From the NCBI RefSeq assembly GCF_025336545.1, contig NZ_JAODBU010000006.1:62001-126000 (forward strand): 64,000 nucleotides of DNA, in the 5' to 3' direction. The notes under the pieces were generated by a model that saw only the letters and a list, made by a program, of their open reading frames with translations, was not told where the DNA came from and made no database searches. Position 1 is the stretch's first letter. Each line of letters starts with the position of its first letter. Below, piece by piece: positions 8,337-17,659 of the stretch. Source of the DNA: Eubacterium_U album (lineage in GTDB: Bacteria; Bacillota; Clostridia; Lachnospirales; Lachnospiraceae). The translations under genes were made by a program, and so were the position numbers.

Positions 8337-10520
8337 ATGGTAAGCATTATTGTTACACACAAAAAAGGATTGGCATATTTGGAAGATTGTCTTGAAAGTA
8401 TTTCAGAGCAGGAATTTCAGGATTATGAGACAATCCTTGTTGTAGATGGAAATGAAGATGATCCGTCTGAAGTAATCGAAAAATACAAAGAAAGCGCAAA
8501 GATTAAATTATTCAGATTAGAAGGAAAACATGGTGTTTCCGCAGCTAGAAATTTAGGACTTGAAAAGGCAACAGGGGAATTTGTTTATTTCCTTGATGGA
8601 GATGATTATCTTGACGGCGATACAATTGGAAAATTAGTAAAATTAATGACACCTGAGGATGATGTTGCATATGGAGATATTATGTATACATGGTTCCAGA
8701 AAAAAGCTTTCAACGAAGAGCAAAAAGGTGAAAATGAAGATAACGACAGCGAAGATAAGAAACAGATATATACTTACAATGATATTTTCCAATACAGATA
8801 TAACATGTACAACAGATTAAAAACAGTAACAGTACTTGGAATGCTTTACAGAAAAAGTTTCTTAGATGATAACGATATAAGATTTGACGAAAATCAGTTG
8901 TATTATGCTGACGCACCTTTCTTTACAAAGGTTATGTGTTGTGTAAAAAATTACAAATGTGATGAAAATGCAATTTATGTAAAGCGTTATCATAATGATA
9001 AAGAGGATAATCCTTCAATTAATCAGATTGTAGATGAAAATAGAGAGCAGCATTACATAGCAAGTTATAATCTCGCTATTGAATATGCAAAAGATAATGA
9101 AAAGATAAAAGCACATATGGAAGAGATAATCTGCAAATATTTTGTCAGATTTTATGCTCCAAGATTCCATTGGGATAAAGATCCTAAGTGGGATAATGAA
9201 AGACTTGTGCCATTCCAGACAGCTATTGCAAAGACAGATAAAAAATCACTTGTTACAATGCCATTTTTACATAAGGTATTGATAAGCAAGGTTAGAAAAA
9301 ATAATTTAAAAGCAATGAAGCGCTGGACAAATATTATTTTGATTAAGAAAAAACTTGGAAAAATGCTTACAAATAAGAGACAGTTCTTAAGAGCTGTAAA
9401 CCTTCATATTTTCTATAAAATGAGCATGAAGGAAAACTGGGTAACATTTGAAAGTTTTGTAGGAAGAAATTATTCAGGACAGCCTAAGTATGTATATCAG
9501 TATATGCAGAAAGTTTACGGTGACAAATATAAATATATTTGGATTGTAGATAAAAAAGGAATTAAGATTGATGGAAAACATACAACAGTAAAAAGATTTG
9601 GATTAAGATATTTTTACTATATGACACGTTCTAAATACTGGGTTAACAATATGAGACAGCCAACATGGCTTCCTAGAAAAGAAGGTCAGATAATGCTTGA
9701 AACATGGCATGGAACACCTTTGAAGAGACTTGTATTTGATATGGACGACGTACATGCGGCTAATCCACATTACAAAAACATTGTATATAAGCAGTCAAGA
9801 GGATGGGATTATTTATTGTCAGACAATCCATTTTCAACAGAAAAATTCCAAAGCTGCTTTAGATTTGATAAAGAAAAAATCCTTGAAGCAGGTTATCCTG
9901 CAAATGACCCTCTTTACGCAGAGGATTTAGAGGAACGCTCAAAGGATATCAAGGAAAAACTTGGAATTCCTTTAGACAAGAAGGTACTTTTATATGCACC
10001 AACATGGCGTGATGATAATTACTATGATGCAGGTGAATATAAATTTGAACTTGCCCTCGATTTGGACAGATTAAAGAAAGAATTTTCAGACGAATATGTA
10101 GTGCTTCTTAGAATGCATTATTGGATTGTAGACCAACTCGACTTATCTAAATATCCGGGATTTGTATATAACGGAAGTGATTATGATGACATAACTGAGT
10201 TATACATGATTTCAGATATTTGTATGACAGACTATTCATCTGTATTCTTTGATTATGCGAACTTAAAGAGACCAATTCTTTATTACATGTATGATTTGGA
10301 AAAATACAGAGATGTACTCAGAGGATTCTATCTTGACGTAGAAAAAGAACTTCCGGGACCAATACTTCAGACAAACGATGAAGTTGTGGAAGCAATTAAA
10401 AACATAGACAAAGTAACAGAAGAATACAAAGACAAATATGCAGAATTTTATGACAGATTCTGTTGCATAGACGATGGACATGCAGCCGAAAGAGTCGTAA
10501 AAGCTGTATTTGGAAACTAG
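8337..10520 (+). CDS. Bifunctional GT2 glycosyltransferase / CDP-glycerol glycerophosphotransferase
   Basis: 727-residue fusion. Residues 1 to about 225 are a GT2 domain (VSIIVTHKK, VDGNEDDPSE, and FLDGDDYLDGD with the metal-binding DGDD). After a basic helical linker, residues about 365-725 form a glycerophosphotransferase domain (ETWHGTPLKRL, AGYPANDP, LYAPTWRDD, LRMHYW, MTDYSSVFFDYANLKRP). The fusion implies that one enzyme adds both a sugar and a glycerol phosphate, for example in a repeat unit or as a side-chain branch. It ends the plus-strand operon; its stop codon lies inside the left arm of a 16-base inverted repeat (10516-10531). Confidence 0.92.
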   Translation: MVSIIVTHKKGLAYLEDCLESISEQEFQDYETILVVDGNEDDPSEVIEKYKESAKIKLFRLEGKHGVSAARNLGLEKATGEFVYFLDGDDYLDGDTIGKLVKLMTPEDDVAYGDIMYTWFQKKAFNEEQKGENEDNDSEDKKQIYTYNDIFQYRYNMYNRLKTVTVLGMLYRKSFLDDNDIRFDENQLYYADAPFFTKVMCCVKNYKCDENAIYVKRYHNDKEDNPSINQIVDENREQHYIASYNLAIEYAKDNEKIKAHMEEIICKYFVRFYAPRFHWDKDPKWDNERLVPFQTAIAKTDKKSLVTMPFLHKVLISKVRKNNLKAMKRWTNIILIKKKLGKMLTNKRQFLRAVNLHIFYKMSMKENWVTFESFVGRNYSGQPKYVYQYMQKVYGDKYKYIWIVDKKGIKIDGKHTTVKRFGLRYFYYMTRSKYWVNNMRQPTWLPRKEGQIMLETWHGTPLKRLVFDMDDVHAANPHYKNIVYKQSRGWDYLLSDNPFSTEKFQSCFRFDKEKILEAGYPANDPLYAEDLEERSKDIKEKLGIPLDKKVLLYAPTWRDDNYYDAGEYKFELALDLDRLKKEFSDEYVVLLRMHYWIVDQLDLSKYPGFVYNGSDYDDITELYMISDICMTDYSSVFFDYANLKRPILYYMYDLEKYRDVLRGFYLDVEKELPGPILQTNDEVVEAIKNIDKVTEEYKDKYAEFYDRFCCIDDGHAAERVVKAVFGN

Positions 10521-10530
10521 TTAGCCATTC

Positions 10531-10590
10531 AACCAAAAAACCAAAAGCACCCTTATGCTTGCATAAAAGGGTGCTTTTGGTTTTTTGGTT
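10531..10590. terminator. Strong symmetric terminator hairpin
   Basis: 24-base perfectly paired arms (10531-10554 and 10567-10590) with an inner ATGC/GCAT pairing. A-rich 5' and T-rich 3' arms make it usable from both strands, between convergent operons. Confidence 0.88.
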
Positions 10591-10594
10591 ATGT

Positions 10595-10646
10595 GGCGCT
10601 TAGCCACAGTGAGATGAAGCGAAGCGGAATCGAACTGAATGGCTAA
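10595..10646. repeat. 52-bp repeat, copy 1
   Basis: Identical to 10662-10713. Each copy has inverted ends (TTAGCCACAGT against ACTGAATGGCTAA, with a two-base bulge) around a GAAGCGAAGC core, so each can fold by itself. Confidence 0.85.
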
Positions 10647-10661
10647 CTAGTAAAAAGGAAG

Positions 10662-10713
10662 GGCGCTTAGCCACAGTGAGATGAAGCGAAGCGGAATCGA
10701 ACTGAATGGCTAA
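10662..10713. repeat. 52-bp repeat, copy 2
   Basis: Exact second copy, 67 bases from the first. Its TGAATGGCTAA end can also pair with TTAGCCATTCA at 10521-10531. Confidence 0.85.
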
Positions 10714-10756
10714 TTTTCTCAAGAGGATTATGACAATATAATTAATTATGTAAACT

Positions 10757-10800
10757 AAAATACGGATGATATAAATAAGTTAAATATCATCCGTATTTTT
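10757..10800. terminator. Terminator of the minus-strand glycerophosphotransferase operon
   Basis: Arms AAATACGGATGATAT and ATATCATCCGTATTT around an AT-rich loop. T-runs on both strands allow use in both directions. Confidence 0.85.
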
Positions 10801-10818
10801 TATTGAATTAAAAATATC

Positions 10819-12504
10819 CTACAATTTCTTTATTGCATTTCCAAATTCAGCCCAATATTCAGTTAATGTGCCTTCCATTAAGACTTCGTCAAAACGCACA
10901 TTTCCTAAAGAACGCTTGATTTCACGTTTGAAAAATTTCTGGTTATATTTTGTCACATAAGGAAGTGCATACCATACAAGTACACGGACTTCTTTCGGAA
11001 TATTGTTGTTAAAATATACTTTATATTTAGTGTCAGTAAATGAAGTAGTAAGTATTGTAACATCAGTTGTTCTATATTCGTATGATTCCAATTTCTTACG
11101 AAGATTTTCATAAAATGTCATATCGTTATAATTAGTATTTACGCATATTAAAATCTTTTCTTTATGAGCCTCTAAGCCATTGATAACAGAATATACGCCG
11201 TCACCTTCAAGCTCAGAAACAGGTTCTCTTCTAAACACTACATCCACTAAACGTTTGCAGGAATTGCCATCATCGTTATAAATACACCATTGCGACATGT
11301 CCTCATGAAGTTTAGAGTAACGTTCCAAATACTTTTCTCGAATCGGATTAACAAGTTCCGATGTACAGATATTTCCAAGAGTAATGGAAATGTCATTTAT
11401 ATTGGAGGACACATATCCCGGAAGTCTGCTGACAGGAACATATAAACCACGACCTGACTGATATTCTTCTAAATCCGGAACGTAGAAAAGAATAGGTTTC
11501 TTAGTTGCCAGAAAGTCAAAGAATATACTTGAATAATCAGATATTAAAACATCAACAACAGATAATAATTCATTAGTATCAATTGTAAATGGAATTAACA
11601 TAGGTCTTAATTCAGGGTCAGTTGCCAAAATCTTATAAAGGAAATAGTGAACACGAAGATAAATACGATAGTGCTCAGTGTCAATATTTTCGGATAATTT
11701 GGCAACGGTCTTTTTAAAATCCTCTACGTTATAATCTAAATTATTATATAAAGTGCCTTTCCATGTAGGGGCATATAAAATAATCTTTTTATCAGTGTGA
11801 ATGCCTGCAGTGTTAAGTTTTCTGTGGACATCTAAAGTGTTAGCATTAACAATGGCATCACTTCTCGGATGACCTAATTCAAGAATTTTTCCCTGAAACA
11901 ATCCATCAAGTTTGTAAGCACGCTTATACATAACCTCAGTCATAAACTGATTGGCAGACACCAAATAATCAGCTAAAAGAAAGTTACGTGCAGGACCACG
12001 GGAATTTTCAACTCTTTCGGCAGTATGCTCGTATCCCATATATTTTGTAGGAACACCATGCCATGTATTAATATAAACCTGGCTGTTTCGCTTTTCAAAA
12101 TAATATCCAAAAGTTGAGTTATTTATTAAATACTTGCTTGTTGCCAAATATTTGTAATAATCCTCAGATTCACGCTTTACAATAATAACGTTATCTAAAG
12201 ATGAAAATTCAGAAATATTATCTGCGGCAAGTTCCGGATTTTCAACAGACCATATATGAGTGTATGATTTAAAATCCTCCTGATTTAACAAATATTTAAA
12301 AATAGCTCTCGGGTTGTCCAAAATTCCTAGCCCGGCAAATGCTTCATAAAAAATAAATTTGTCATTAACCGGCATAGAAAGAAATTTGTTATAAAGTAAC
12401 TTGCCCTTATCTTTTTCGGATATACGAAAAGGCTGAACAATTTTTTTTACTGTACGTTTTAATTTATACTTAAAACCTTGCGGAGCATTAGCAGTATATT
12501 TCAT
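10819..12504 (-). CDS. CDP-glycerol glycerophosphotransferase family protein with C-terminal extension
   Basis: 561 residues. The N-terminal two thirds (about 45-420) hold the transferase domain: NTWHGVPTKYMGY, LGHPRSDAIV, ILYAPTWKGTL, LRVHYFLYK and LISDYSSIFFDF. The last ~130 residues, from about 430, include ILICVNTNYNDM and ILTTSFTDTKY; they look like an incomplete Rossmann-like domain that I cannot name. It is the second gene of a minus-strand pair, 50 bases after the 12555 gene, whose transferase domain is similar. The close pairing suggests successive steps on the same polymer. Confidence 0.88.
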   Translation of the reverse strand: MKYTANAPQGFKYKLKRTVKKIVQPFRISEKDKGKLLYNKFLSMPVNDKFIFYEAFAGLGILDNPRAIFKYLLNQEDFKSYTHIWSVENPELAADNISEFSSLDNVIIVKRESEDYYKYLATSKYLINNSTFGYYFEKRNSQVYINTWHGVPTKYMGYEHTAERVENSRGPARNFLLADYLVSANQFMTEVMYKRAYKLDGLFQGKILELGHPRSDAIVNANTLDVHRKLNTAGIHTDKKIILYAPTWKGTLYNNLDYNVEDFKKTVAKLSENIDTEHYRIYLRVHYFLYKILATDPELRPMLIPFTIDTNELLSVVDVLISDYSSIFFDFLATKKPILFYVPDLEEYQSGRGLYVPVSRLPGYVSSNINDISITLGNICTSELVNPIREKYLERYSKLHEDMSQWCIYNDDGNSCKRLVDVVFRREPVSELEGDGVYSVINGLEAHKEKILICVNTNYNDMTFYENLRKKLESYEYRTTDVTILTTSFTDTKYKVYFNNNIPKEVRVLVWYALPYVTKYNQKFFKREIKRSLGNVRFDEVLMEGTLTEYWAEFGNAIKKL

Positions 12505-12554
12505 ATGGCGATTCCTTTCTTAAAATTATAAATAATGTTTTTGATAGAGATTAA

Positions 12555-15014
12555 TTATTCATTAATAATATCTTCAAATTGTTTGATTGTAATATTATTA
12601 TAATCGGCGTATTCAAATTCGCAAGTAGGAACTTCATTATTTATAAATGCAATTAATCCGTTGTAAATATCATCAACAGAATTGCCAATTACAAGTTGTC
12701 CGTTGTCAAATAATGAAGAAGCTGCGGAACTGAAATTTGACATAATTATTGGAAGTTTTAACAAACGCGCTTCCAACAAGGAAACAGGTTGACCTTCATG
12801 AAGGGATGGAAGAATGAAACAACTGCAATCCTTCATAAGCATAAATGGATTATCCAAATTTCCTGTTAAAATAACTTTGCCATCCAGATTTAAACTATGA
12901 ACGAGACCTTTAAGTTCACCCATAAGGGCACCATCGCCAATAATATACAATCTTAAATTCTTATTTGCATCATAAGCTTTTGCAAATGCCTTTATTAATG
13001 CAGCCTGATTTTTCTCAGGTGAAAGACGGCCCATGTTTACAAATGAAATTAGGTCTTTATTTAATAAATCAGGAAAACCTGCTTCATTTGCAGATTCAGC
13101 CGTATAGGATTCTTTAGAACCGTTTATTACACGTTCAAAATTAGCAGCATTTCTTACAAAGCAACATTTATCCTTTAACTCACTATATCCGATTTTTTCT
13201 AAATTAACTTTCATCGTTGCCTCTGAACAGCCTACAATTTTGTCATAAAACTGATAAGTTGAAAAAACAACCCTAAGTTCTCTGCTGTGAGGTTTTTTGT
13301 GATTAACGATTTTATTCTTATCTGTTAATAAATCATTGTGTTGCCAAATAAGCTTCTTAGCATTTTTTGCACTTAAAAGCAGAATTGAATAAAATGAACC
13401 ATATCCTGAGTAATCAATTACTGCGTCGAAATCACTTGTGCCAAAACAACGGATAAATTCTCTGTCATACATTGCTTTTGGGTAAATTTTCTTCATTAAA
13501 GGAAAATTAAATCCAAAAACTCTTAAAAAGTCATTTCGAATCTGCTCGCCAAATGTGGCGGGAGTATATGATACTCTGGCAAAAATTCTGGCTTTATCAT
13601 TAAATGTACAAATCATATCCTTACTGTCAGCAAATTTTAAATTGCCGGCATAAACTGTTACGTCATATTTATCATAATCGATGAAATCAAGCATTGTTCT
13701 AAGAGCAGTGGAAATTCCGTTCATGCGAAGTCCGCCGCCAAAGAATAATAATTTCTTCTTTGTATTTTCACATTTAATAATGCGGTATGGATTACCATTT
13801 GAATCAGAAGTATTTCCTCTAAAAACAATGTCAACAATTCTTGAAGAAACATTGCCATCATCGTATGGACATGCAAAATTCTTGGCTTGTGAATAACTAT
13901 CTTTATATTTATTAATAACTTCACCCAAATTGTTAATAGAATTTCCAATTTCCTTAACAGATGTTAATGCAGGTCCGGGAAGCTTGTCAGGTTCCATGTA
14001 TAAACCACGATAATTTTTATATTCTTCTAAGTCAGGAATGTAAAATAACACTGGTTTGTCGCTTGCTAAAAAATCAAAAAATATACTTGAATAATCTGAT
14101 ATTAAAATATCAGTAATAGACAAAAGTTCGTTTGTGTCAATAAAAGCAGGAATTAAGGAATTGCTAAACATACCTGATTTTACCAACTCTTTATATACAA
14201 CCTGGTGCGGCTTAAGAAGAATCTGATATTTGTCCGTATCTATATATTCTTCCAATTCTCTTTTAAAATTATAATAGTCATCAGGATTTACTTCAGGCTT
14301 ATTATAATCGGCACCTTTCCATGTAGGTGCATATAAAATAACCTGCTTATCTTTTTCAAGTTCTATTCCATATTTAAGAAGAATTGACTTTATTTCTTCT
14401 TTAGGACAATTTAAAAGACGGTCATTTCTTGGATAACCTTCCTCGATAATACTTCCGTTGTAAAGCCCGCGTAATTTGTATTTATCTAAATAAACTTCTG
14501 TTAAAAATGGATTCGCAGAAATCATATAGTCAGCAGAAAGCATATTTCTAAGAACATTTGAAATAGTGGCTGCTGAACCCGGAATATCGTATCCTAAGCT
14601 TTTTATAGGAGTGCCGTGCCATGTGTTGACAAAAATTTGTCCGGGCTTTTTGCAATAATAAAAAGGCAGAGATACATTTGAAATAATATAATGTGCAGTC
14701 GCTAAATATTTCAAATGGTCATTACTATGCCTTCTTATGACATAAATATTATCGTGGTCAGCAAACTGTTCCATAACAGGTTCGTTTCCTACACGGTCAT
14801 CAACAACCCATACATGAGTGTATTTGTCAAATTCAGAATTTGAAAGTAATTCTCTGAAAATTGCATAAGGATTGCAAAGCATTCCACGGCTAAAATATGA
14901 GTCGTATAAAATAATATTGTCTTCGATATCGTAATCTTTATAATAATGCGCGTATTTGCTACGTCTTGCAGTTTCTTTGAAATTGCCTAATTTTGTCTTA
15001 ATTTTACTTAGCAT
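12555..15014 (-). CDS. CDP-glycerol glycerophosphotransferase / GT4 glycosyltransferase fusion
   Basis: 819 residues. Residues ~30-385 are a glycerophosphotransferase domain (NTWHGTPIKSLGY, EGYPRNDRLL, ILYAPTWKGAD, LKPHQVVYK, LISDYSSIFFDFLASDKP). From about 410 a family 4 GT-B glycosyltransferase follows: LFFGGGLRMNGIS at its start, FVNMGRLSPEKNQ, and LHEGQPVSLLEARLL with the retaining-enzyme EX7E motif. Such a fusion could alternate glycerol phosphate and sugar, or glycosylate the polymer it extends. GGAGG lies just upstream of the ATG and a good promoter lies at 15048-15076. Confidence 0.9.
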   Translation of the reverse strand: MLSKIKTKLGNFKETARRSKYAHYYKDYDIEDNIILYDSYFSRGMLCNPYAIFRELLSNSEFDKYTHVWVVDDRVGNEPVMEQFADHDNIYVIRRHSNDHLKYLATAHYIISNVSLPFYYCKKPGQIFVNTWHGTPIKSLGYDIPGSAATISNVLRNMLSADYMISANPFLTEVYLDKYKLRGLYNGSIIEEGYPRNDRLLNCPKEEIKSILLKYGIELEKDKQVILYAPTWKGADYNKPEVNPDDYYNFKRELEEYIDTDKYQILLKPHQVVYKELVKSGMFSNSLIPAFIDTNELLSITDILISDYSSIFFDFLASDKPVLFYIPDLEEYKNYRGLYMEPDKLPGPALTSVKEIGNSINNLGEVINKYKDSYSQAKNFACPYDDGNVSSRIVDIVFRGNTSDSNGNPYRIIKCENTKKKLLFFGGGLRMNGISTALRTMLDFIDYDKYDVTVYAGNLKFADSKDMICTFNDKARIFARVSYTPATFGEQIRNDFLRVFGFNFPLMKKIYPKAMYDREFIRCFGTSDFDAVIDYSGYGSFYSILLLSAKNAKKLIWQHNDLLTDKNKIVNHKKPHSRELRVVFSTYQFYDKIVGCSEATMKVNLEKIGYSELKDKCCFVRNAANFERVINGSKESYTAESANEAGFPDLLNKDLISFVNMGRLSPEKNQAALIKAFAKAYDANKNLRLYIIGDGALMGELKGLVHSLNLDGKVILTGNLDNPFMLMKDCSCFILPSLHEGQPVSLLEARLLKLPIIMSNFSSAASSLFDNGQLVIGNSVDDIYNGLIAFINNEVPTCEFEYADYNNITIKQFEDIINE

Positions 15015-15047
15015 ATAAACCTCCTAATGCTATATACATATAGGAAG

Positions 15048-15076
15048 ATTATAGTATACACAACTGTATTTTTCAA
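15048..15076 (-). promoter_or_regulatory. Promoter of the minus-strand glycerophosphotransferase operon
   Basis: On the minus strand TTGAAA (15076-15071), a 17-base spacer and TATAAT (15053-15048), 34 bases upstream of the ATG. Confidence 0.82.
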
Positions 15077-15131
15077 ATAAGAAAGAGTTAATTTTAAATG
15101 TGGCAATTGTCTGGCAGATGGCATAAATCCT

Positions 15132-15159
15132 TTGACGAAAAAGAAAGAACCATTATAAT
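15132..15159 (+). promoter_or_regulatory. Promoter of the LRR surface protein gene
   Basis: TTGACG (15132-15137), a 16-base spacer and TATAAT (15154-15159). It is divergent from the promoter at 15048-15076. Confidence 0.8.
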
Positions 15160-15186
15160 GTAACGTAGAGTTTAGAGGAGGTAGTT

Positions 15187-17232
15187 ATGAAAGAGAAAAC
15201 ATTAAAAAGCATAAGCAAGTTGCTTGTTGCAGTTATGATAGCCACTATCGCATTACCATCAGGTGCTTTTGCAGGTCATGGAAACTATAAACAGGATAAA
15301 GTCATGGCAGCAGAAGTAAGCATAGCTGATAGTGAACAGGAAACAACAAAAGAAAACACAGAGACAACAAAGCCGGCTGAAGAAACGAGCACGGATGAAA
15401 GTAGTACTAAGGAAACAGGAACTGATGAAACATCTACAACAGAAGAGTCATCAACAACTGAAACAACAACACAGGCACCGACAACAGAAGTGCCAACAAC
15501 AGAAGCTCCTACAAGTAACCCTGATTTCGTAATTGAAAACGGAGTCCTTACAGGGTACAAAAAGGCAGCAACAGATACAACAAATAAAGAAATTGTAATT
15601 CCTGCAAGTGTTACAAAGATTAATGCAAATGTATTTTATCAGTATAAATATATTGAAAAGGTAACATTTGAACAGGGCTCATTACTTCAGGAAATTGGAG
15701 AAAATGCTTTTAAAGAATGTACAGCATTAAAGACAATTGAATTACCTGAAGGATTGCAGATTATTGGAATTGAAGCATACAGAGGATGCAGTGCCGTTAC
15801 GGAAATTAAATTACCGACAACAATAAAGTATATTTATAAGAGAGCTTTTTATGGAATTAAAAAAGTAAAAGAATTAACTTTGCCTGAGGGCTTGCAGAAA
15901 ATAAATTATCATGCATTTTACAAAATGACAGGGCTTACAAGTCTTACAATTCCAAGCACGGTAACAAGTACATATGAAATAATCGGCAAAGGGGCAAATG
16001 TTACAACAGTTACATTTGCTAATGGAATGACAAAAGTTCCAAACAGAGTTTTACTTAATGCAAATTCAGTAAAAAAAGTTATATTACCGGAAACACTTAC
16101 TTCAATAGGATATCAGGCATTTAGCGGATGTACTCAATTATCAACAATAAAGATGGTTCAAACAATTAAGAAAATTGGAGAAAGTGCATTTAAGAATTGT
16201 ACATCACTAAAAAAGCTTACATTATATAAAACAGTTAAGACAATAGGTGCAAATGCTTTTGCAGGAGCAACAAATTTAACTCTTAAGGTATATTCAAATT
16301 CAGCAGGAAAAAAATATGCAAGAGTTAACAATATACCTTGGGAATATACAGATTCTGAAAAAGAAAGAATGGCTGAGGATTTAAGAGTATACGATATGCT
16401 TGTAAATAGTGGAATTCAGTCAGTAAAGGATAAATACATATTATTATCTCTTAAAAATTATGTACCACAGGGAACCTGTGTTATTGGAAAATACATTGTA
16501 GTTTCAATGTATCACAAGAATTTGACAGCAAAATCAATACTTTTGATATATAATAAACGGGGTAATTTCGTAAAGAAACTTAAATTGACAATAAAAGATC
16601 ACGTAGGTTCAGTAACAAATGTAAAGAAAAATTTAGTAGTAGGTATAAATAACCTTCCGGGTGCAGTAGATAAAGTAGGTATAATTACATATAAAAAACT
16701 TTTGAAAGCTAAAAATGGAAAGACAATAAAATTTAGCTATAGAGTAACTCTTAGAGGATGCGCAGACTTTGCAGCATTTGACGGAACTCATTTCTGGGCA
16801 GGAAGAAGTGCAAACAGTAATTCGTGCCTTATGTATGGATATAGAGTTAAGCGAAATAAAAAGACAAAACGATTAACATTTACAAATCAATATAACCTTT
16901 ATGTTCCTGCAAATACACAGGGATTGGTTGTAAATAAGATTTCTGCTACAGAAAGAAAGTTTACATTGTCCCAGTCATACGGAAGAATAGCAGATTCATA
17001 TTTAATGGTTTATGAACCGGTAAATATTGTGACAGCATCCGCACTTGATACACCTGTAAAAACAGTTGTGCTTCCATCAATGATGGAAGGAATTTGTGTA
17101 AGCGGAAAGAAGACATATATGGTATTCGAATCTGCAGCAGGTAAATATTGTTCAAATCAGGACAATACGTCAGAAATTCAGATTGATAAAGTAAAAGTAA
17201 TTAAGACATGGAAATTGCTTGCACTTAACTAA
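15187..17232 (+). CDS. Secreted BspA-like leucine-rich repeat protein with unknown C-terminal domain
   Basis: 681 residues. An N-terminal signal peptide (about 1-32, basic start then LLVAVMIATIALPSGAFA) is followed by a Thr/Glu/Ser-rich low-complexity linker (about 45-115) of the kind used to cross the cell wall. BspA-type LRR_5 repeats follow at about 125-375, with the recurring pattern of IPxSV, IxxxAFxxCTxL and IxLPxxL. From about 395 to the end is a repeat-free, lysine- and tyrosine-rich domain with short beta-strand-like stretches (VGIITYKKLL, DGTHFWAGR) that I do not recognise. No LPXTG sorting signal is visible. It lies in divergent orientation to the polymer genes and is probably a surface adhesin. 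Confidence 0.88.
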   Translation: MKEKTLKSISKLLVAVMIATIALPSGAFAGHGNYKQDKVMAAEVSIADSEQETTKENTETTKPAEETSTDESSTKETGTDETSTTEESSTTETTTQAPTTEVPTTEAPTSNPDFVIENGVLTGYKKAATDTTNKEIVIPASVTKINANVFYQYKYIEKVTFEQGSLLQEIGENAFKECTALKTIELPEGLQIIGIEAYRGCSAVTEIKLPTTIKYIYKRAFYGIKKVKELTLPEGLQKINYHAFYKMTGLTSLTIPSTVTSTYEIIGKGANVTTVTFANGMTKVPNRVLLNANSVKKVILPETLTSIGYQAFSGCTQLSTIKMVQTIKKIGESAFKNCTSLKKLTLYKTVKTIGANAFAGATNLTLKVYSNSAGKKYARVNNIPWEYTDSEKERMAEDLRVYDMLVNSGIQSVKDKYILLSLKNYVPQGTCVIGKYIVVSMYHKNLTAKSILLIYNKRGNFVKKLKLTIKDHVGSVTNVKKNLVVGINNLPGAVDKVGIITYKKLLKAKNGKTIKFSYRVTLRGCADFAAFDGTHFWAGRSANSNSCLMYGYRVKRNKKTKRLTFTNQYNLYVPANTQGLVVNKISATERKFTLSQSYGRIADSYLMVYEPVNIVTASALDTPVKTVVLPSMMEGICVSGKKTYMVFESAAGKYCSNQDNTSEIQIDKVKVIKTWKLLALN

Positions 17233-17431
17233 TTAAAAAATATCTATGACAGATGCATTGAAAAATGTAGAATAACAAAAATTCCCACAGATTAATTCTT
17301 AATTGTGAGGGTTTGTAATATTAACTAAATAACGCTCGCGCTGAATTCAAAAAAATTATCTCAGATAAAAAGCTTTGGCTGGTAAAACTGGAAAATTTCC
17401 CAGATATACATATTCACAATATGCTGATTTT

Positions 17432-17479
17432 AATGCACTACTTTCTAAACAAATTTTGTTACGAAAGTGGTGCATTTTT
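17432..17479 (+). terminator. Intrinsic terminator upstream of the exporter operon
   Basis: Arms AATGCACTACTTTC and GAAAGTGGTGCATT (one G-U pair) followed by TTT. It is about 200 bases after the LRR gene and is the first strong stop signal. Confidence 0.75.
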
Positions 17480-17555
17480 ATGTGTGTAACAAAAGTGGCA
17501 ACTATTATTAATTATATAAGCCAAAGCTATTTATATCATTATATTTCCCGTTAAT

Positions 17556-17583
17556 TTGACATAAAAAAATTATAATATATAAT
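17556..17583 (+). promoter_or_regulatory. Promoter of the glycopolymer exporter operon
   Basis: TTGACA (17556-17561), a 16-base spacer and TATAAT (17578-17583), 76 bases before the permease ATG. Confidence 0.82.
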
Positions 17584-17659
17584 AAGATTAGTTTATTGTC
17601 GGGAATTTAATCTTATATGGATAAACTATAAAAATAAGTGCTTCAGTTTTGGAGGTTAT

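Larger units (their letters stand above)
10516..10651. repeat. 136-bp segment bounded by 16-bp perfect inverted repeats
   Basis: ACTAGTTAGCCATTCA at 10516-10531 is the exact inverse complement of TGAATGGCTAACTAGT at 10636-10651. Inside lie a large terminator hairpin (10531-10590) and the first copy of a 52-bp repeat. The layout resembles a small MITE-like or REP-like palindromic element placed exactly at the stop codon of the upstream gene. Confidence 0.8.
17233..17659. other. 427-base intergenic region
   Basis: No gene is visible. It contains a weak imperfect hairpin near 17280-17320 (CCCACAGATTAA / TTAATTGTGAGGG), the terminator at 17432-17479, a partial repeat (GTTACGAAAGTGG near 17459 and GTAACAAAAGTGG near 17486), and the exporter promoter at 17556-17583. 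Confidence 0.7.
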
